A stretch of 64,000 nt of DNA, from assembly GCA_013003425.1 (NCBI GenBank), contig JABDJB010000018.1:1-64000 (forward strand), written 5' to 3'. The position numbers and the translations under genes are program-made. Below the pieces are notes generated by a model, which saw only the letters and a program-made list of their open reading frames with translations, had not been told where the DNA came from and ran no database searches. Shown here one piece after another: positions 1 through 7,717 of the stretch; the stretch's first letter is position 1; each line of letters starts with the position of its first letter. The DNA is from Gammaproteobacteria bacterium (GTDB lineage Bacteria; Pseudomonadota; Gammaproteobacteria; Steroidobacterales; JABDKV01).

Positions 1-267
1 CTGGTAGTGTTGGCATTCGTCAAAGTACGCAATCACGTCTTCATTGTGAGGTGAAGATCCCTCCATGCCCCATGCCTTTAGCGCGGCCGCGAACCGTTCA
101 GGCTCCCTTTTGTGGTCAGGAATCCCATCGTACACATGATTCCAGAATTCAAAAGGATCGTTGTAAGCAGAAAAGTGCTGGCAATAGATAACACCGTTCT
201 CGAGGTTCGAGATAGAATAGTCTGTGGGTGCGCAAAACTTCAATAACTCGTTTTTTGTGCCTTCCAT
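1..267 (-). CDS. DUF2971-like protein, N-terminal part (gene runs off the left edge)
   Basis: An open frame of 89 codons starts at an ATG at position 267 on the minus strand and runs uninterrupted to base 1, so only the N-terminus is present. GGAG lies about 9 bases before the ATG, a fair ribosome-binding site. The translation contains HFSAYNDPFEFW, which matches the [LF]FNDPFE-type signature near the start of DUF2971 proteins, a family often found next to mobile and defence genes with no settled function. It lies 38 bases downstream of the recombinase gene on the same strand and is probably co-transcribed with it. The family call rests on that motif and its position alone. Confidence 0.6.
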   Translation of the reverse strand, partial: MEGTKNELLKFCAPTDYSISNLENGVIYCQHFSAYNDPFEFWNHVYDGIPDHKREPERFAAALKAWGMEGSSPHNEDVIAYFDECQHYQ

Positions 268-305
268 TCTCGCTCCGTACCCAAGCCGCTCGGATTCTGC
301 CCTAA

Positions 306-959
306 TCAAAGCTCTAAACTTGTATAAATAGACTCAATCTCTTCATCCTGGATGCAGAGGTACGAAAGCGTTTGCTGTTGACTGGCGTGGCCGAATGCCT
401 GCATCAGTAGTGGAATAGGGGTGTTCTGTTTCGTGCGTTGCATGTAACCCCAAGTCTTGCGGAGAGAATGGCTGCCATAGTTGCCTTTCAGTTTGATGCT
501 GCGGCACCAATCCTTGACCAAATTATTTAAAGTCGGAACCCGAATGGCTTGATCGGGTTTGCGACCAGCGAAAAGAAAGGCATCGTCATCGACCCATGCG
601 AGATTCTTGGATTTCAGAGCCATATGATCCAAATGTTCGAGTAAATTCTGAATAGCCCGGTAGCTCGCGCTATTCAATGTCACAGCACGATACTTGTTGG
701 TCTTACGCTGTTTAACTTCGAGCCGGTCGCCTGGCTGGAGATGCCTTACTCGTCCGATGCGAATCGAAAGCAACTCGGAGGCGCGGTATGCAGTGTTGAT
801 GCCCACAACGAAAAGTGCGTAGTTGCGAGGCGAGGGCGCCAGATGCTGTTTAAGCTTGTTAATTGCATTGACTGTCCGGATCGGCTCAACCTTGATAGTG
901 TCACCGGACTTGGGGTGATTTGGGTTAGGTTTCACGTCCAGAATTGAGGCACTACGCAT
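306..959 (-). CDS. Compact tyrosine recombinase/integrase
   Basis: This 217-residue protein carries the full catalytic set of tyrosine recombinases: R59 (in TAYRASELL), K86 or K89 (KTNKYR), H164-x-x-R167 (HSLRKTWG), H191 (FGHAS) and the nucleophile Y200 (LSYL). It breaks and rejoins DNA at a specific site through a 3'-phosphotyrosyl link. It is much shorter than XerC/D or phage integrases (about 300 to 400 residues) because the N-terminal core-binding domain is reduced to about 40 residues, a size like the FimB/FimE inverters and other small mobile-element recombinases. The ATG at 959 lies immediately beside an inverted repeat (961-995), and no strong ribosome-binding site precedes it, so a later start is possible. 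Confidence 0.88.
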   Translation of the reverse strand: MRSASILDVKPNPNHPKSGDTIKVEPIRTVNAINKLKQHLAPSPRNYALFVVGINTAYRASELLSIRIGRVRHLQPGDRLEVKQRKTNKYRAVTLNSASYRAIQNLLEHLDHMALKSKNLAWVDDDAFLFAGRKPDQAIRVPTLNNLVKDWCRSIKLKGNYGSHSLRKTWGYMQRTKQNTPIPLLMQAFGHASQQQTLSYLCIQDEEIESIYTSLEL

Positions 960-960
960 T

Positions 961-995
961 GCTTAACTTTTTTAGGATTTCCTAGAAAGTTGGGC
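961..995. repeat. Imperfect inverted repeat abutting the recombinase start codon
   Basis: GCTTAACTTT at 961-970 faces AAAGTTGGGC at 986-995 around a 15-base centre. The right arm is identical to the right arm of the repeat at 1081-1106. Its position directly upstream of the recombinase ATG suits a recombination half-site pair or an autoregulatory operator. The function is inferred. Confidence 0.55.
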
Positions 996-1080
996 GAAAA
1001 TTTCCGCGTTCCGATCTGGATTGTAGCCCTAATTGGCGATTAATCATAGACAAATCAAAACGATATTAATCTTTTTGTAA

Positions 1081-1106
1081 GCCCAACTTTTTCCTAAAAG
1101 TTGGGC
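1081..1106. repeat. Perfect inverted repeat, related to the one at 961-995
   Basis: GCCCAACTTTT (1081-1091) and AAAAGTTGGGC (1096-1106) are perfect 11-base arms around TCCT. It can also be read as 10-base arms around a 6-base centre, the spacing used by many tyrosine recombinases. The outer bases fit RYYYAAC/GTTRRRY, as in integron sites, but no IntI-type integrase is present. The AT-rich bases 996-1080 separate it from the first copy. Confidence 0.6.
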
Positions 1107-1207
1107 ATGGGCAGCAGAGCTATGAGAGCGGGTTTGTCCACGGTTGTTACAGCATTACGGTAACAAGATCATGGCAACTTGTGAGCCGAGGTTGAGAATA
1201 CAGGGAA

Positions 1208-1408
1208 ATGAATGGCGATAAATATCCAAGACGTACGATCGACTGTTCGTCGCTACCGGTTGCGACGAAACGTGCTGTCGATATCGTTCGCGCCTATAAC
1301 GAGGAAGTCAGCGAACTAGCGATCGCAATTCTGCAGCAGCTCGATGATGATGCGCTCACGACCAGGCAAGCAGTCCGGATGATCATGAGAATAAATAAGA
1401 AGCGTTAA
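1208..1408 (+). CDS. Small hypothetical protein (66 residues)
   Basis: An ATG-started frame of 66 codons lies divergent from the recombinase. The product is charged and probably alpha-helical (AYNEEVSELAIAILQQL, then a basic C-terminus ending INKKR). I recognise no family. A purine stretch, CAGGGA, lies right before the ATG, but its spacing of one or two bases is too short for a good ribosome-binding site, so expression is uncertain. Its place between recombinase-linked repeats and a gene-free stretch is typical of small accessory proteins at the edge of a mobile segment. Confidence 0.4.
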   Translation: MNGDKYPRRTIDCSSLPVATKRAVDIVRAYNEEVSELAIAILQQLDDDALTTRQAVRMIMRINKKR

Positions 1409-1823
1409 TTCGCGGCCGTGCCGACTTCTTGCGAGGAGCGCTCGGCAATGTGCTGGGATTTGCTCCGATCCCGCCGCAATGTCCGGATCTTTGCTACCGC
1501 TAAATCGGCAATGTCCTTAACTTTGGTCCGGATGTCCTAACGGTTGTGCGAGATATGTGCATGCTTTTGCTAGGAATCACAATAGATCGAGTGTCTGGAG
1601 AGTGGGGACTGCCCGCCTCTCATATCTTATGCGCATAATGTATATTATGTTAACTATCGGATAGATTTCGCAAAGGAAGCGCCACAATTCGAACCGTTGG
1701 CCCACAACCTACCCATACAGACCCCTAAGCTGCTGTCATCGAGCTTGTAGCCTGTGTGGCAGATCACAGTCGTTTTCGGGTGCACCTGATAGCCTGCCGT
1801 GACTTAACTTAGTCGGAAGCGTC
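1409..1823. other. Intergenic stretch without a recognisable gene
   Basis: These 415 bases contain no convincing coding frame. The word GCAATGT occurs three times between 1440 and 1520, and a short AT-rich palindrome lies at 1634-1649. The promoter of the secreted protein that starts at 1824 should lie here, but no clear -35/-10 pair can be named. Confidence 0.5.
1634..1649. repeat. Short AT-rich inverted repeat, possible operator
   Basis: CATAAT (1634-1639) and ATTATG (1644-1649) are perfect 6-base arms around GTAT, 175 bases upstream of the secreted Ig-domain protein. It could be a dimeric regulator site; no regulator is assignable. Confidence 0.3.
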
Positions 1824-4118
1824 ATGCGCAAAGCACTTATTACACTGGTTTTTGTTGGATTCAGCCTCGGATTGGCGGTTGAGCCTGCCGCGGCCCTGAC
1901 GGCTATCAGGATTGCCAGCAACAACGAGTACCTGGGTCAGGGCCAAACCTTTGAAATTACAGAGGCAGACGGCACGATCGAGGCAACAGTCGAGTTTGGT
2001 AACAGCCTCCAGGTACTGAGCAGTTTCGAGACCTGGAGGTTTGTATTCGACAATGTTGGTGACGGATTGCTCGAGGAAGGGATATATGAGGAAGCAACCC
2101 GTTTTCCATTCCACCCTGCCCCGCGACCCGGTTTGGACGCCTCAGGTGATGGACGTGGCTGTAACGAGCTTACCGGTCGTTTTGTCGTTCTGGAGGTTGA
2201 GTACGGCTTTAGTAATGAGGTGCTGCGCTTTGCAGCAGATCTGGAGCTGTTTTGCGATAACTCGGGTTCAGCATTCCGCGCGAATGTTAGGTTTAACAGC
2301 GACTTACCGTTAATACTTGAAGTCCCGACTGCATCTGCAGGCCGCGACCGGATTGTATTTGAACGGGAGCAGGTTGAGCTTGACGGACTGCAGACGGTTG
2401 GGGGAAACAGCCCGGTGGCCAGCTACCTCTGGACGCAGATCGGTGGGCCTGAGGTCGGGCTTTCGGACGAGACAACTGCGACGCCGCGATTCAGGAGCCC
2501 GGACGTAAGTGGCGCCCCGCTCCTGCTCAGCTTCCAGCTGGACGTCAGCAATGAAAACGGGCTGGTCGATTCAGACGTCACGGACGTTGAGGTGCGCGAT
2601 CGCAGCCTGCCCCGAAGCTGGCTGCGCTACTCGACCAGCATTAACAGCGTTGGTGGCGAAGACGGGATACTGACTGAGGATGATGCGGCGTTCGCCGGGT
2701 TCTTGAGTGCTGGTGGCAACGGTGCCCAGGTTGCACTGGAAGGTCTCGACGCCTGGTCTGTGGCGTTCTTTGCTCCTCCCGGACAGCTGCTTACCGCTGG
2801 GACTACGTATCTGGTATCGGGCGATAGCACGGGCGGTGCCGACCTTGCCGCAATTCGTGAAGGAAATAACTGTTCCACCGGGGATGGCCTGTTCCTGCTT
2901 AATGCGATTGCTTTCGAGCCAGTAACGGAGGTACTGAATGGTTTGAGTGCGGATTTTGTTCAGGCGTGCACCGGCTCACAGGATGTTCTCAGCGGCCAGC
3001 TGCGCTACCAGATGGTGCTTCCCGAAGCGAACGCTGGAACCAGCCGTACGGTGCTCGAGCGCACCTCGATCGTACTGGATCCCGGAGCATCGCTGGATGC
3101 GGATGGGTCAATAGAGAGCATCGAGTGGGAACAGCTCAGCGGCCCGGCCGTCACGCTTGATTCACCAACCGGGGTCGCTTCTTTCAGTCATGAGCTTGGT
3201 GACGCTGTGCTTGAGGAAAAGTTCGGGTTCAGGCTGAGTGTCACTGACGAGGTCGGTCATGTTGACAGCGACGATGTGACCATCAACATACTGCAGGACA
3301 ATCAGCCACCGACTGCGGTTGATGATCGAATTGTCATGCAACAAGGCTTCATTGTTGACGCGGAAGTGCTTGCGAATGACAGTGACAGCGACGGTACTTT
3401 TGACTCTGCTTCGATAGAAATTATTGACGCGCCTGCGGTGGGCGTCCTGACTCGCGGTGAAAATGGCCTGCTGTTCGGGCCACCAGTAGATTTCACCGGC
3501 AGCTTAACTGCAACCTATGTCGTGCTCGATAACGACGCCACAGAATCAAATGTGGCTACAGTCGTTTTTGATGTGCTGCCTGGCCCCGTCGGCACCATAG
3601 ACTATGCCGCAACCGACTCCGCGGTCGCGGTGACAATTGACGTGCTGTCCAATGACGTTCCGTCGGGTCCCGCATTTGATATGTCATCGGTGAGCATCGT
3701 CTCGACGCCGGGCAACGGCACCGCGACGGCCAATCCGGACGGTACCGTCACGTACAGGTCGACCAACGGCTACGGTGGCAATGTCGTCTTTTACTATGAT
3801 GCAGCAGACCAGGCTGGTCTGCGCATGCCGCCAACCATCGTCGTGGTTGAGGTCCGGCCGCCGGCACAGCAAACGCCGCCGGCAGCCACACCAGCATCGC
3901 CACCGCCGGTTTCTGGCCCCGCTCCTGTCGCTCCCGTCGCTGCGGCGCCGGCACAACCGGAATGCTCGGGCGAAAACGTTTTTGCAAGTTCGGTGAATTG
4001 CTCCGGTAGCGGCTCACTGTCGCCCCTGGGGTTGTTGATGCTTGCCCTGCTCTTCCGGCGCCGGCGAAATTGCCTTGTCGGATCCAGCGCACTTCACGGG
4101 AGCCGCATTCGGAACTAA
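1824..4118 (+). CDS. Secreted multidomain Ig/PKD-like surface protein with a CTERM-like sorting tail
   Basis: The 764-residue product begins with a signal peptide (cleavage likely after residue 24, EPAAA). Two copies of one module follow: a roughly 140-residue beta-rich domain with a conserved cysteine pair and then a PKD/REJ-like domain (about 26-258 and 265-492; both contain a VASYLWTQIGGP-like or IESIEWEQLSGP motif). Two Ig/cadherin-like domains follow (about 495-590 and 590-685, the first starting QPPTAVDD), then a Pro/Ala-rich linker (688-716). Residues 727-749 read SGSGSLSPLGLLMLALLFRR plus more arginines, which resembles GlyGly-CTERM or MYXO-CTERM sorting signals (glycine patch, hydrophobic helix, arginine cluster), with an unusual 16-residue extension after it. 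It is likely an extracellular adhesin or matrix protein. The ATG at 1824 directly precedes the signal peptide. Confidence 0.72.
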   Translation: MRKALITLVFVGFSLGLAVEPAAALTAIRIASNNEYLGQGQTFEITEADGTIEATVEFGNSLQVLSSFETWRFVFDNVGDGLLEEGIYEEATRFPFHPAPRPGLDASGDGRGCNELTGRFVVLEVEYGFSNEVLRFAADLELFCDNSGSAFRANVRFNSDLPLILEVPTASAGRDRIVFEREQVELDGLQTVGGNSPVASYLWTQIGGPEVGLSDETTATPRFRSPDVSGAPLLLSFQLDVSNENGLVDSDVTDVEVRDRSLPRSWLRYSTSINSVGGEDGILTEDDAAFAGFLSAGGNGAQVALEGLDAWSVAFFAPPGQLLTAGTTYLVSGDSTGGADLAAIREGNNCSTGDGLFLLNAIAFEPVTEVLNGLSADFVQACTGSQDVLSGQLRYQMVLPEANAGTSRTVLERTSIVLDPGASLDADGSIESIEWEQLSGPAVTLDSPTGVASFSHELGDAVLEEKFGFRLSVTDEVGHVDSDDVTINILQDNQPPTAVDDRIVMQQGFIVDAEVLANDSDSDGTFDSASIEIIDAPAVGVLTRGENGLLFGPPVDFTGSLTATYVVLDNDATESNVATVVFDVLPGPVGTIDYAATDSAVAVTIDVLSNDVPSGPAFDMSSVSIVSTPGNGTATANPDGTVTYRSTNGYGGNVVFYYDAADQAGLRMPPTIVVVEVRPPAQQTPPAATPASPPPVSGPAPVAPVAAAPAQPECSGENVFASSVNCSGSGSLSPLGLLMLALLFRRRRNCLVGSSALHGSRIRN

Positions 4119-4283
4119 GCCAACGTGCGCAGCTGGTTGTTGCGACCAAGGCCCTTTCTCGTCTATTTCCTGCTGGCCTGCCAAGGAGATGATTTGGGCC
4201 GGGAGCCACCATTCCAGTGGCGGCTTGTACTTACGCGACGTTCAGCGAGTCAATAATTCACGTTATTAATCACTTCTAAGTTA

Positions 4284-4910
4284 TTGTTATTAATATTGTT
4301 GCCGAGCCTTGTCACGCCGTTCGCGGCTGAAGGGGTTGCAGTCAGCTCATCCGGCAGCACAAAGCTGCATGCCATAAACAATTATTATGCGCACGGGACG
4401 GATACTACTGTTCGCCCGGCCTTCTTTCTGCGTCAGCCTGATGGCGACCAGTACAGCATCTATTTGAGTGGCAATATCGACACGCTCTATCGGCCAAGTG
4501 CCGATCCGGGCGATGAGTGGGACGTTGCCCACGGGTGGAATGAATCCATGCAGGCCACCGCCCCGGTCTTCGACGGCTCCGGCATCACAACCGCTACGAC
4601 CAGCAGCGTGCCACAATTGGTACTGCAGAGCGCAGGGGCGGTCAGCCCGCAACGCGATCCGGTCGACGCCAGAATTATCAGCGGCATTCTCAATAACACC
4701 GGCGCCGTCATCGATTCCCCCAATGAGGTTGGCAGGTACCAACTGTTACCCTCGACTCCGGCACCCACCGACAGTGATGGCGACGGTATGCCAGATGAGT
4801 GGGAATTTGCCAACGGCCTGGATGCTGATGATCCTGCCGATGGGATCGACGACCGCGACGCTGACGGATACACTGAACCGGAAGAATTCCTGAACAGTCT
4901 GATTGGATGA
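4284..4910 (+). pseudogene. Truncated paralogue (C-terminal part) of the PL1 lyase-like lipoprotein
   Basis: From about codon 17 on, the 208 codons align without gaps of note to residues 322-514 of the PL1 lyase-like protein at 6157-7701: both have LHAINN.YAHG.DTT.RPAF, GDEW.VAH.W, the ISPQRD/VSPQRD segment and a final Asp-rich DSDGDGMPDEWE-type calcium-binding motif ending NSLIG/NGLIG. The lyase domain that should precede this is absent, and 4119-4283 holds no remnant of it. The only in-frame starts are TTG codons around 4284 in AT-rich sequence; the first 15 residues are hydrophobic, so a secreted fragment cannot be excluded. At the DNA level it has clearly diverged from its paralogue, so the duplication is old. 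Confidence 0.6.
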
Positions 4911-4920
4911 CCAGCAATTT

Positions 4921-6057
4921 GTGAAGATTGCCTACTTTCATGTATTCGGCAAGCCACCAATCGAAGAAAGCGTGTATCGCATGCTGGGTGCGTCGTTCCC
5001 TGAATTTGACGTTCAGTCAATAACGCTGATTCCTCTGCTTCGTCGGCGCCCGCTGGTAATTCTGGGAAACTTTTTCGCGATGATTCGCGAATACGGACTT
5101 GGTTCACTCAAAAACTACAATTCTTTCAAACAGGCATTTTTATCCACTCCGTACCTGTTCCAGAAAATTAGTGAATTGTGCAGGGACGCAATCGTTGCCA
5201 ATAAGGAGCACTACGTTTTCAGCTTTCAGCTTCAATCGCTGTTCGACTGCAGCGTCCCGGGAATACCAAACTACGTCTACACGGATCACACACACCTGCT
5301 CAACCACGCTTACCAGGGTTTCTCGGTCAGATTCAAATCTGAACGCTGGCTGGCGCTGGAAAAAAAGATTTACGCAAACGCGACCGGGATTTTTACGCGA
5401 AGTGAAAACGTGTCGCAGTCCCTGGAACGCGACTATGAGTGCGCCCCGGAGAAAATAGAGTGTGTTTATGTCGGTATGAACACGCCAGGCCCCGTCGGCG
5501 CAACGGCAGGAATCAGCAACAACAGTAAGTCGATACTTTTTATTGGGTCTGACTGGGCCAGGAAAGGCGGCGACATACTGATACAGGCATTCTCTCAGGT
5601 GCTTGAGTCGCATCCGGACGCCACCCTGACTATCGTTGGCGCAAGGCCGCAGGTCAGCGTGCCAAACTGTCGCGTGCTGGGCAGGGTTCCGCTTGAACAA
5701 ATAGACAAGCACTACAGCCGCGCGTCTTTGTTTTGCCTGCCGACGCTGCAGGAGCCTTTCGGCGTGGTCTTGCTGGAGGCGATGGCGCACGGGCTGCCCG
5801 TGATCGCAACGTCAATCGGTGCGGTGCCAGAAGTAGTCACCGCCGATACCGGCATACTCGTCCCACCCCACAATGTCGACGCCCTGACGGCTGCTCTGAA
5901 CGAATTGCTTGCCGATCCTGACAGGGCGCGCAAACTTGGTGCCAGGGGCCAGCGCCTGGTAATAACGCGTTACAATTGGACCACTGTAGGCGCGGCTATC
6001 CGGCACGCCATCCTCGACGATAGCGAAGCTCCGCCAGCGGCTTCTGCCTCTGCTTAG
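4921..6057 (+). CDS. GT4-family glycosyltransferase
   Basis: This GT-B fold enzyme transfers a sugar from a nucleotide donor during polysaccharide or glycolipid assembly. The C-terminal domain shows ILFIGSDWARKGG (the donor-domain opening) and EPFGVVLLEAMAHG, the retaining GT4 E-x7-E signature near residue 278, followed by the usual GILVPP segment. I place the start at GTG 4921, which gives MKIAYFHVFGKPP, a typical GT4 N-terminus, ten bases after the preceding stop; a TTG at 4903 would add six residues. The N-terminal acceptor domain is not close to the four GT4 enzymes at 10-15 kb. Acceptor and sugar cannot be told from the sequence. Confidence 0.85.
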   Translation: MKIAYFHVFGKPPIEESVYRMLGASFPEFDVQSITLIPLLRRRPLVILGNFFAMIREYGLGSLKNYNSFKQAFLSTPYLFQKISELCRDAIVANKEHYVFSFQLQSLFDCSVPGIPNYVYTDHTHLLNHAYQGFSVRFKSERWLALEKKIYANATGIFTRSENVSQSLERDYECAPEKIECVYVGMNTPGPVGATAGISNNSKSILFIGSDWARKGGDILIQAFSQVLESHPDATLTIVGARPQVSVPNCRVLGRVPLEQIDKHYSRASLFCLPTLQEPFGVVLLEAMAHGLPVIATSIGAVPEVVTADTGILVPPHNVDALTAALNELLADPDRARKLGARGQRLVITRYNWTTVGAAIRHAILDDSEAPPAASASA

Positions 6058-6098
6058 GCGAGTCGCGCCGCCGCAGACCGTTTGCCTGTTTAAACCGC

Positions 6099-6128
6099 TT
6101 GACACCTCGGTGGCAGGACAGGCGTAAT
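6099..6128 (+). promoter_or_regulatory. Candidate sigma-70 promoter for the PL1 lyase-like gene
   Basis: TTGACA (6099-6104), an 18-base spacer and CGTAAT (6123-6128) lie about 30 bases upstream of the ATG at 6157. The -35 is perfect; the -10 is only fair. Confidence 0.4.
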
Positions 6129-6156
6129 TCGTGGTCCCCAACGGGTAAAAACGGTC

Positions 6157-7701
6157 ATGCTGAGTAATAATATCTGCCGGAATAGTCACAAACTTTTAAC
6201 GTGCTGGCTTTGTTGCATAGTAGCTGCCGCGTCGCTAGTGGCTTGTGGCAGCTCCTCGGATGAGGATGCAAGTGAGCCGGACGCCTCCAGCCAGGCGAAC
6301 GCAGCTTCTCCGGCCAATGACTCGGGTGATAACACAGGCGGTGATGACGAGACCGACCCCGCTTCAGATCCAGCGCCGGAGCCAGACCCTGATCCCGAAC
6401 CTGACCCTGAACCGGGTCAGGATGTGCCCCCACCCGCCGCGCCCAGTCCGCCTGCGAGGGCCTTTCCAGGCGCCGAGGGATTCGGTGCGTTCAGCCGTGG
6501 AGGCCGCGGCGGGGAGGTATATATCGTTACCAATCTCGATGATTCGGGTACTGGCAGTCTGCGCTGGGCGCTGGACCAGGACGGCCCACGCACGATTGTC
6601 TTTGCAGTTAGCGGCATCATTGAGCTGAACAGTGAGCTGAATATCGACAAACCCTGGGTAACCCTGGCAGGACAGAGTTCGCCCGCCGGCATCACTATTT
6701 CCGGTGGCCGGCTCAAATTCAGCACCCACAATGTGATCGTACGAGGACTGCGGGTTCGCCCAGGCGACGATCCGGATGGCATGGAGCCGGAAAATCGCGA
6801 TGGTTTCAGCATCGGGTCAACGGACCCGGTCAATAACATCATTATCGACCATTCTTCTTTTACATGGGCCGTCGATGAAAATGGTTCCAACTGGAACCCC
6901 AACGAGTACATAACCGTTCAGTGGTGCATCTTTGCCGAAGGTCTGCGTAACAGTATTCACCCGGAAGGTTCCCATAGCATGGGGTACATCATTGGACCCG
7001 GTTCTCGGTATATCTCACTACACCATAATGTTTTTGTCAGTAACGAGCATCGCAATCCAGCAATCAGAGATGGCCGGTCCATCGAGCTGATCAACAACGT
7101 CGGTTACAACTGGAAATCAGAGGGCATAGCAATCAGGTCCACCGGAAGCACCACATTGCACGCCATCAATAATCATTATGCCCATGGACCGGATACCACC
7201 TTGCGCCCGGCGTTTTATCTGCAAAGCAGCGAAACAGGCCAGCATCAGGTCTATTTGCGAGGCAATACGGATTCTGTTTATCGGCCGCTGGCAACCGAGG
7301 GCGATGAGTGGAGCGTTGCGCATAGCTGGACGCCGGAAATGCGTGTGGAGCGCAAAGTGTTTTCCGGTTCAGGGATAGATATCACTAAACCGAGGGATCT
7401 GCTGGAAGTGGTGTTACCCGCCGCAGGGGCGATATCCCCGCAGCGTGACTCCATCGATGCCCGAATTATCGGTAGCATTACTGCGAACAGCGGCAGTGTT
7501 ATTGACTCACCCGCTGATGTGGGCGGATACGAGATTACGCCTGTGATTTCCGCGCCTCTGGATAGTGATCGGGACGGCATGTCGGACGCATGGGAGATAG
7601 AACAGCAATTGGACCCGGGCGATCGCAGCGATCGCAATAGCGATAACGACAACGACGGCTATACCGCCCTCGAAGAGTATCTGAACGGGCTGATCGGCTG
7701 A
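6157..7701 (+). CDS. Pectate-lyase-like (PL1 family) lipoprotein
   Basis: The N-terminus is a lipoprotein signal with lipobox SLVAC (Cys30), followed by a 70-residue acidic, Pro/Asp/Glu-rich spacer. From about residue 105 the sequence is a right-handed beta-helix of the PL1 type: it opens AFPGAEGFGAFSRGGRGG, runs through VYIVTNLDDSGTGSLRWAL and NIIIDHSSFTWA, and includes the LHHNVFVSNEHRNP segment that holds the presumed catalytic arginine. Residues 469-514 form an Asp-rich calcium-binding motif (DSDRDGMSDAWE). The family cleaves uronate-containing glycans by beta-elimination. In a polysaccharide cluster it could trim or release the polymer made next door, or it could feed on external pectin-like glycans. 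It stands alone and converges with the sulfotransferase gene 16 bases downstream. Confidence 0.8.
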   Translation: MLSNNICRNSHKLLTCWLCCIVAAASLVACGSSSDEDASEPDASSQANAASPANDSGDNTGGDDETDPASDPAPEPDPDPEPDPEPGQDVPPPAAPSPPARAFPGAEGFGAFSRGGRGGEVYIVTNLDDSGTGSLRWALDQDGPRTIVFAVSGIIELNSELNIDKPWVTLAGQSSPAGITISGGRLKFSTHNVIVRGLRVRPGDDPDGMEPENRDGFSIGSTDPVNNIIIDHSSFTWAVDENGSNWNPNEYITVQWCIFAEGLRNSIHPEGSHSMGYIIGPGSRYISLHHNVFVSNEHRNPAIRDGRSIELINNVGYNWKSEGIAIRSTGSTTLHAINNHYAHGPDTTLRPAFYLQSSETGQHQVYLRGNTDSVYRPLATEGDEWSVAHSWTPEMRVERKVFSGSGIDITKPRDLLEVVLPAAGAISPQRDSIDARIIGSITANSGSVIDSPADVGGYEITPVISAPLDSDRDGMSDAWEIEQQLDPGDRSDRNSDNDNDGYTALEEYLNGLIG

Positions 7702-7717
7702 CTGACAAACAGCCGCG

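Noticed and set aside
741-947. Plus-strand open frame of 68 codons opposite the recombinase
   Set aside because: It lies wholly inside the recombinase gene, whose catalytic residues are all in place, and shows no motif of its own.
961-1106. Integron attC site
   Set aside because: The outer bases fit the RYYYAAC/GTTRRRY rule, but the recombinase is not IntI-like, the expected L-box pattern is missing, and no gene cassettes follow. I keep the repeats as possible sites for the local recombinase only.
1409-1823. tRNA or small RNA gene in the gap
   Set aside because: I looked for a cloverleaf with a GGTTC.A.[TC]CC arm and found none; repeated GCAATGT words alone are not evidence.
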